From: Lachnospiraceae bacterium
GTDB taxonomy: Bacteria > Bacillota > Clostridia > Lachnospirales > Lachnospiraceae
DNA length: 32,625 nt
Reading direction: 5' to 3'
Assembly: GCA_900770225.1 (NCBI GenBank)
Contig: CAAGJU010000143.1
Span: 1 to 32,625 of the forward strand
The notes beneath the pieces are model-generated. The model was given only the letters and a program-made list of their open reading frames with translations, did not search any database and was not told where the DNA came from. The position numbers were made by a program, and so were the translations under genes. Position 1 is the stretch's first letter, and every line of letters starts with the position of its first letter. Below are positions 28,474-32,625 of this stretch, piece by piece.

Positions 28474-29517
28474 ATGGCAGAACCAACCAACACACGCGCG
28501 TATCCCAATGAAATTGCAGCGGTTGTCCGTCAGCAAACATTCTTCATCGACTCGTATTTATCGCCAGCCGCGTCTGATGACGGCTACGATAATGCGCCTC
28601 TGATGATGTATGGCCATTTCTCGCGCTATCGCGCATACATCATCAACAAGGACAAGAAGCGCGCATACGCCAACATTTCCGTACAGGCGATGCAGGCTCT
28701 GATTAATCTGTCTAATGCGGTCTATCCGGAATACATCAAGGATAAGATGCTGGGCGCTTCCGGCGGCGCGGACGATAAGCCTGCGGAGAATCATCCGGGC
28801 TACAGCGTCACATTCTCCAGCGGCGCCTTCAAGGGCCAGACGCCTGCGCAGATCCTTCTGCGCGATGGTGAGAAGGCGGTTGACGCGCTGCGCGGACAGT
28901 ACAAGTTCCTGCGCGATAACGTAAACCGCTACCCGCGCAACAAGACTGTCATGGACGCGATCACTGACGCGGTAGATCTGTTCAAGCGCGGTGAGCTTAG
29001 CGCGGACAGCGCATCCACCGGCGCAGGCAGGCACATCACGCTTTACGACGTATCGCTGCGGCCGCTTGTGCGACAGAAGCGCGATGACGGCATGTGCTTC
29101 GTATACAACGCCAAGATCACGTGGGATTTCAGCGCAGATGCGCCGATCACGATTGCGATTGAAAACTATTACGCGCCTGTGGAGCGCTTGAACGACGGGC
29201 GCTTAAACGTCCATGCGTCTCAGCGCGATATGTCTACTCTTGTCAGCAACACCATGAATCTTTCCGTTGATGAGTGGATGTGGTGCGTGCATCAGGCCGA
29301 AATGGATATGCGCCGCTTCGAGGCGATCAATGCGCAGAAGACATGGGACGATGCGCAGCAGGCGATTGTGCGCCAGCGCAGTAACGCAAATAACGGCGGC
29401 GGCAATTACGCGCCGGAAATGCCGACGGATCCGGTATCGTACAGCAGCGCCCCGGATCCGGAGTATCCGAATGACGATGATGCGCTCTTCAGCGCACCGG
29501 ACGAAGGGTGGGCTTGA
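28474..29517 (+). CDS. Unknown protein with acidic C-terminal tail
   Basis: 347 aa, AAAAGGAGAG before the ATG. The N-terminal half contains MMYGHFSRYRAYIINKDKKR and FSSGAFKGQTPAQILLRDGE, the latter close to the GKYKGKTPAE-type motif of a small domain found in phage and plasmid proteins. A beta-rich middle (ITLYDVSLRPLVRQKRDDGM, AKITWDFSADAPITIAIENY) follows. The C-terminal 45 residues are Gly/Asn/Pro-rich and acidic (PDPEYPNDDDALFSAPDEGW), like the protein-interaction tails of single-stranded-DNA-binding proteins, though the classical DDDIPF is absent. First gene of a five-gene operon. A DNA-metabolism role is inferred from neighbours. Confidence 0.65.
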   Translation: MAEPTNTRAYPNEIAAVVRQQTFFIDSYLSPAASDDGYDNAPLMMYGHFSRYRAYIINKDKKRAYANISVQAMQALINLSNAVYPEYIKDKMLGASGGADDKPAENHPGYSVTFSSGAFKGQTPAQILLRDGEKAVDALRGQYKFLRDNVNRYPRNKTVMDAITDAVDLFKRGELSADSASTGAGRHITLYDVSLRPLVRQKRDDGMCFVYNAKITWDFSADAPITIAIENYYAPVERLNDGRLNVHASQRDMSTLVSNTMNLSVDEWMWCVHQAEMDMRRFEAINAQKTWDDAQQAIVRQRSNANNGGGNYAPEMPTDPVSYSSAPDPEYPNDDDALFSAPDEGWA

Positions 29518-29519
29518 GC

Positions 29520-29654
29520 ATGAACGAACGCAACAAACGCAGACTTCCGGTGATTGTGCTGAAGCGCCGCACCGCAATCCTTATCGCTATCGCATACTGC
29601 GCATTTGCCGTATATCTGGCTGTACTGCTGCTTCAGCAGGTCGACTTCTTCTGA
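29520..29654 (+). CDS. Small single-span membrane protein
   Basis: 44 aa: a basic start (MNERNKRRLPVIVLKRR), one membrane helix (TAILIAIAYCAFAVYLAVLL) and a short LQQVDFF end. The ATG is two bases after the stop codon of the previous gene, so it is read by coupling; GGGTGG is the only upstream purine tract. Function unknown; it resembles small accessory membrane proteins of phage and conjugative operons. Confidence 0.6.
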   Translation: MNERNKRRLPVIVLKRRTAILIAIAYCAFAVYLAVLLLQQVDFF

Positions 29655-29677
29655 CCTTTTGAAGGGGGTATAGCATC

Positions 29678-30256
29678 ATGGATATCTCTATCACATCAGT
29701 GCTGCTGGCGCTTGCTGTGGCACTGATTCTCATCGTTCTTCTGCTCCTTGGTATTGCGGTATTTCTCATTGTCAAAGTACGCAAAACGAGCAAGCAGGCA
29801 GAAGATTCGGATCGGCGCTACGACGATCTTACGCAGAAGATCGCAGCAGATCAGGAAGCCAAGAAAGACATTTCCAGGCGCCGTTACGTGTCAGCGGAAA
29901 TGCGGGAACGTGTCATGAAGCGCGACAACTATACCTGCCAGATATGCGGAATATCACGTGGGTATATCGATCACTTCATGCCTGGACTTGGCGATTATCT
30001 GTTACTGGAAGTTGATCATATTCTGCCCGTCGCGGCGGGCGGATCCGGCGAATCTGAGGACAATCTTCAGACTCTATGCTGGCGTTGCAACCGCAAGAAG
30101 GGCAAGAACAAGACGAATCTGCAGGTGAAGAATTCGATTGACTACGGCATCGAGAAGTTTGCCGGAGAGCCAATTCACGTTGAACCTGCGGATAACAGCA
30201 GTACAACCAATTCTCCGTCAGCTAACGGAGGAAATAGAAAGGAGAACAGTATATGA
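29678..30256 (+). CDS. Membrane-anchored HNH endonuclease
   Basis: 192 aa, GGGGG site 9 nt before the ATG. Residues 5-33 are a long hydrophobic helix (ITSVLLALAVALILIVLLLL). A charged coiled segment (about 35-68) follows. The HNH domain has RDNYTCQICG (C87, C90), LEVDHILPVAAGG (D113, H114), EDNLQTLCWRCNRKKG (N129, C134, C137), a complete four-Cys HNH signature. The C-terminal tail is Ser/Asn-rich. A nuclease tethered to the membrane suggests action on incoming or outgoing DNA at the cell envelope, by inference. Its last four bases overlap the next start (ATGA). Confidence 0.88.
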   Translation: MDISITSVLLALAVALILIVLLLLGIAVFLIVKVRKTSKQAEDSDRRYDDLTQKIAADQEAKKDISRRRYVSAEMRERVMKRDNYTCQICGISRGYIDHFMPGLGDYLLLEVDHILPVAAGGSGESEDNLQTLCWRCNRKKGKNKTNLQVKNSIDYGIEKFAGEPIHVEPADNSSTTNSPSANGGNRKENSI

Positions 30257-31974
30257 AACCAGCACTACCATCCGATATCGATGAGCTTTTAAGGCTCAGC
30301 AAGCAAAACAGCAAAACACTGGAGCCGCCTATTTTCCTGGAAATGACGCCGGGTAAGCGGCTTCAATATAAAGAGCCAGACGATTTCCAAGAAGAGGATT
30401 TTACAGAAACAGTACGCGCACTCTTCTGCATTATCCGAAATTCATTCGACGAAGAGTGGGATAAGACTTGTGACCATCTGAATGATCTTGATATTCAGCA
30501 AATGGCCGAAAAGTGCCCGCCGTTGAAAAAAGAGCCTTACAGCAAGACCGTCTCTGTTCGCACAAAGGAAATCGTCGCTACAGAAGCCTGTGCTGTATCG
30601 GACGATTGCCTTGGCTATTCGATGACGTTCAAATACAAGCAAACGCCGGTAGAGAATTTTTCTCTTCATATGGTATATGAGCGCTCTACGCACATGGTGT
30701 ATATCTCCGTGCTTCAGGATGATCCAAATGGCACATCGTCGCTTGCCGCCGGTCAGACGTATCTTTCTATGCTGGCAAACATGGCAAAAAGCGCGCATCG
30801 GATCATCCCGAAAACAATCGACGGACTTGATGGCTCGGCAGTGTTTATTCCGGATGAAGGCTTCAGTGAAGAAGATGCGAAGGCTGAGATCGATGATATT
30901 CTTGCGCCGGATGCGCATGATTCTGATCTCCCGTATGTATTCTTCACCAAGATGCTCGGCTTCGCATTCCCGCTAAGTTCGCGTGCGGCAGGTGAGGATG
31001 ATGACGATGGTGAAACGCATTCTTCGCTGTACGGCATCGCGCATCCTATTATGATCGACACGCGCGCGGTAACGTCACATCTGTATAACGTCATCCGCAA
31101 GTCGAAGATGGATGTGCGCTTACCGAAAATTGACAGCGGGTTTGCGCTGATCACATGGTCGGGCGGTAAAAATCCGTGGATTATAAAACCGGAAGACTGC
31201 ATTGATGAAGATTCGCGCATGCTGATACCATTCGATAAAGCGGTTGCCGATATCGTATATGACATGCTGAACGAGCGCAATTCCGAGCGCAAGCATCTGA
31301 CCGTACCGGACGTCAGCGCGATGGCCCAGAAGGAGCAGGAAGCGCGCGAAACGGCGATCAGGAACTCCGCGCTGTATAAAGCGCTCGAAGATGAGAATAA
31401 GCGCCTTACCGATGAGCTTGCCAAGAAAGCCGATGCGCCGGCTGCAAAGGATAGCGCTGACATGAAGGCGCTTGAAGCAAAGATCGATGAATTGCGCGTT
31501 GCCAACGGCAAACAGAAGATGCGCATTGAGGCGCTGGAGAAGGGCAATGCCGCGCTGCGCGAGAAGAAGAATGCGAGTACGCACAGCATTGCGCTGAATA
31601 CCGATGGCATCACCGAAATGTACGATAACGAGCTATATCTTCAGATCATGTCGATTCTGACAGACGCGCTTCCTAATCTGCGCTCTGCCGGTGCCGCGCG
31701 GCGCATCGAGATCATCGAAGCGCTGCTGAGCGCAAACGGATACGACGGCGAGATGGACCGCATTCATGATTCGTTCTCCGCAGCATCGCGCTCCGGGCGC
31801 AAGGATGATCTGTACTCCGAACTCGCAAAGTACGGAATCGAAGTTGAGAATAAAGCGCATCCGGAAGTGCACTTCAAGAACGGAAGCACCGCGCAGGAAA
31901 CGCTTGCTGGTACACCGTCTGATCCGCGCAGTCTGCTGAACAGCGCAAAGCAGATCTCGAAGACGATGTTCTAA
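30253..31974 (+). CDS. Large coiled-coil protein of unknown function
   Basis: 573 aa, AAAGGAG before the ATG. Residues 1-350 form a globular alpha/beta part with no motif I know. About 345-435 are a strong coiled coil (ALYKALEDENKRLTDELAKK, LEAKIDELRVANGKQKMRIE). The C-terminal 100 residues have YDNELYLQIMSILTDALPNL, SELAKYGIEVENKAHPEVHF and TLAGTPSDPRSLLNSAKQI. The last pattern (lGi.v....HP.v.F.g....TL.gTpSD.R...N.a..I) is a short C-terminal module I have seen in phage and defence-like proteins, without a settled function. Overlaps the HNH gene, so the two products may work together. Confidence 0.7.
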   Translation: MKPALPSDIDELLRLSKQNSKTLEPPIFLEMTPGKRLQYKEPDDFQEEDFTETVRALFCIIRNSFDEEWDKTCDHLNDLDIQQMAEKCPPLKKEPYSKTVSVRTKEIVATEACAVSDDCLGYSMTFKYKQTPVENFSLHMVYERSTHMVYISVLQDDPNGTSSLAAGQTYLSMLANMAKSAHRIIPKTIDGLDGSAVFIPDEGFSEEDAKAEIDDILAPDAHDSDLPYVFFTKMLGFAFPLSSRAAGEDDDDGETHSSLYGIAHPIMIDTRAVTSHLYNVIRKSKMDVRLPKIDSGFALITWSGGKNPWIIKPEDCIDEDSRMLIPFDKAVADIVYDMLNERNSERKHLTVPDVSAMAQKEQEARETAIRNSALYKALEDENKRLTDELAKKADAPAAKDSADMKALEAKIDELRVANGKQKMRIEALEKGNAALREKKNASTHSIALNTDGITEMYDNELYLQIMSILTDALPNLRSAGAARRIEIIEALLSANGYDGEMDRIHDSFSAASRSGRKDDLYSELAKYGIEVENKAHPEVHFKNGSTAQETLAGTPSDPRSLLNSAKQISKTMF

Positions 31975-31984
31975 GGAGAGCGCT

Positions 31985-32239
31985 ATGAATAACGAAAACA
32001 GACCGCGCACCATCTGGATTCAGCGCAACGGCTATTCCATCGAACTTACCGAGGACGAGATCCGCGCCGCATACGCCGCATGCACGCCGATCAATTCAGC
32101 GCAGAATGTGGTTCCTGAGCGCGTCAGCAACGCCCGCGCAGTGAGCGATATGACAAGCGATATCATGCGCCTGATGGATGATATTGCCTACATTACGAAG
32201 CGCTACGAGCCTGAACCTAGCGTGTTCGGTACTAGGTAG
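31985..32239 (+). CDS. Small hypothetical protein, last gene of the operon
   Basis: 84 aa, AAGGAG seven nt before the ATG and 10 bp after the preceding stop. The start RTIWIQRNGYSIELTEDEIR followed by AAYAAC resembles the short beta-hairpin plus helix of DUF-type phage proteins in which ELTEDEI precedes an amphipathic helix. The C-terminal half is helical (MTSDIMRLMDDIAYITKRYE). The gene is extremely rich in GCGC (nine occurrences from 31976 to 32239). Function unknown. Confidence 0.65.
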   Translation: MNNENRPRTIWIQRNGYSIELTEDEIRAAYAACTPINSAQNVVPERVSNARAVSDMTSDIMRLMDDIAYITKRYEPEPSVFGTR

Positions 32240-32344
32240 CACACACATTCTCTGTATACGCAGAGGTTAACCGGACCAGACGTTCGACTGTGATTTACTG
32301 GCGATGCATATTCCCTACATGTGTTATAAAAAACGGCTGAGAAA

Positions 32345-32365
32345 ACCCACGAGCTTCAGCCGTGG
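32345..32365 (+). repeat. Left-end hairpin of a second IS605-type element
   Basis: CCCACG and CGTGGG form a stem around AGCTTCAGC, 50 bp before a tnpB gene. The surrounding GAAAA..GATGAAAG context matches the left ends of Firmicutes IS605/IS1341-type elements. TATAAT at about 32378-32383 is the -10 box. Confidence 0.6.
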
Positions 32366-32415
32366 GATGAAAGGCCGCTGTTACCGTATAATTTAAGCAG
32401 AAAGGAGGTGACGTC

Positions 32416-32625
32416 ATGTATCTGACGCAGACAAACTACATTCGGCATCTTCCAAAGGACCAGTACGAAGCGATCCTTGAGATGTGCTCGTATGCGAACA
32501 ACCTGTACAACGTTGGACTGTATCAGATCCGTCAGTATTTCTTTGCGACGAACAAGTATCTGCGGTATGAAGAGAACTACCATCTTTGCAAAGATAATGA
32601 AAATTACAAGCTGCTGCAGGCCGGC
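32416..32625 (+). CDS. tnpB: TnpB-type protein, cut by the window end
   Basis: Only the first 70 codons are present; GGAGGTGA lies upstream. MYLTQTNYIRHLPKDQYEAI, then CSYANNLYNVGLYQIRQYFF, is the N-terminal region of IS605/IS1341-type TnpB (the conserved s..a.NLYN.a.Y.iRq.ff). It is clearly different from the TnpB at 22376, so this is a separate element and not a duplicate. No tnpA precedes it, which suggests a tnpB-only element. Confidence 0.85.
   Translation, partial: MYLTQTNYIRHLPKDQYEAILEMCSYANNLYNVGLYQIRQYFFATNKYLRYEENYHLCKDNENYKLLQAG

Noticed and set aside
30753..31613. 286-codon minus-strand frame, Ser/Ala-rich
   Set aside because: Shadow of the coiled-coil gene; its composition mirrors that gene's codon bias.
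32251..32266. Inverted repeat CTCTG..CAGAG after the last operon gene as a terminator
   Set aside because: Only 5 bp of stem and no U-run on either strand.

Overview
The window looks like accessory DNA from a low-to-mid-GC Bacillota (Firmicutes) genome. Most genes have strong AGGAGG-type ribosome binding sites, several promoters match TTGACA/TATAAT with 16-17 bp spacing, and intrinsic terminators are common. The gene families (ToxN, HigBA, holin-like type I toxin, IS200/IS605, ArdC/JAB fragments) fit a gut Firmicute, possibly an Erysipelotrichia relative; that placement is inference. Most of the DNA from about 8.3 kb onward is very rich in the tetranucleotide GCGC. The stretch at 4.9-6.1 kb has none, which points to DNA of different origin.

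Layout. 1-4.9 kb is a graveyard: a degraded small gene, a secreted protein and a membrane-anchored partner, one copy of a ~255 bp dispersed repeat, a 5'-truncated restriction helicase/nuclease fragment, a frameshifted PD-(D/E)XK gene and a long RNA-like hairpin. 4.9-6.8 kb is an intact two-gene ABC-type ATPase + HEPN RNase cassette, a probable defence module. 6.9-8.15 kb is a decaying conjugative-element operon in which a JAB(RadC-like)-ArdC gene is split by a 301 bp IS21-type miniature element with a perfect 4 bp target duplication and then by an amber codon. 8.2-8.4 kb is a type I toxin with a convergent antisense RNA. 8.8-9.8 kb is a family 2 glycosyltransferase.

9.9-16.5 kb is packed with toxin-antitoxin and conflict genes. 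There is a tandemly duplicated Panacea-domain protein with small neighbours. Facing it is a GNAT-like protein behind a terminator/antiterminator leader. The two units carry paralogous ~75 aa proteins as their last genes, which converge. Then come the second repeat copy, a PD-(D/E)XK-like protein, a complete type III ToxIN system (three 38-nt RNA repeats, terminator, ToxN), an ImmA-like HExxH protein and HigBA. 16.6-19.8 kb is a minus-strand surface-polysaccharide operon (sugar-phosphate transferase, GT4 glycosyltransferase, radical SAM protein). 19.9-22.2 kb is a class A penicillin-binding protein, followed by a complete IS200/IS605 element (tnpA+tnpB).

24.1-32.2 kb is a block of plasmid/phage-like genes on the plus strand: an unknown protein, a three-HTH protein, an SNF2 helicase, an unknown acidic-tailed protein, a small membrane protein, a membrane-anchored HNH nuclease, a coiled-coil protein and a small protein. 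Its three promoter regions share a palindrome of the form TTTGCAAAATGCAAA, suggesting one regulon. A second TnpB gene runs off the right end. The most promising undescribed material is the paired Panacea / GNAT-like / small-paralog locus (9.9-12.3 kb) and the palindrome-controlled 24-32 kb module.
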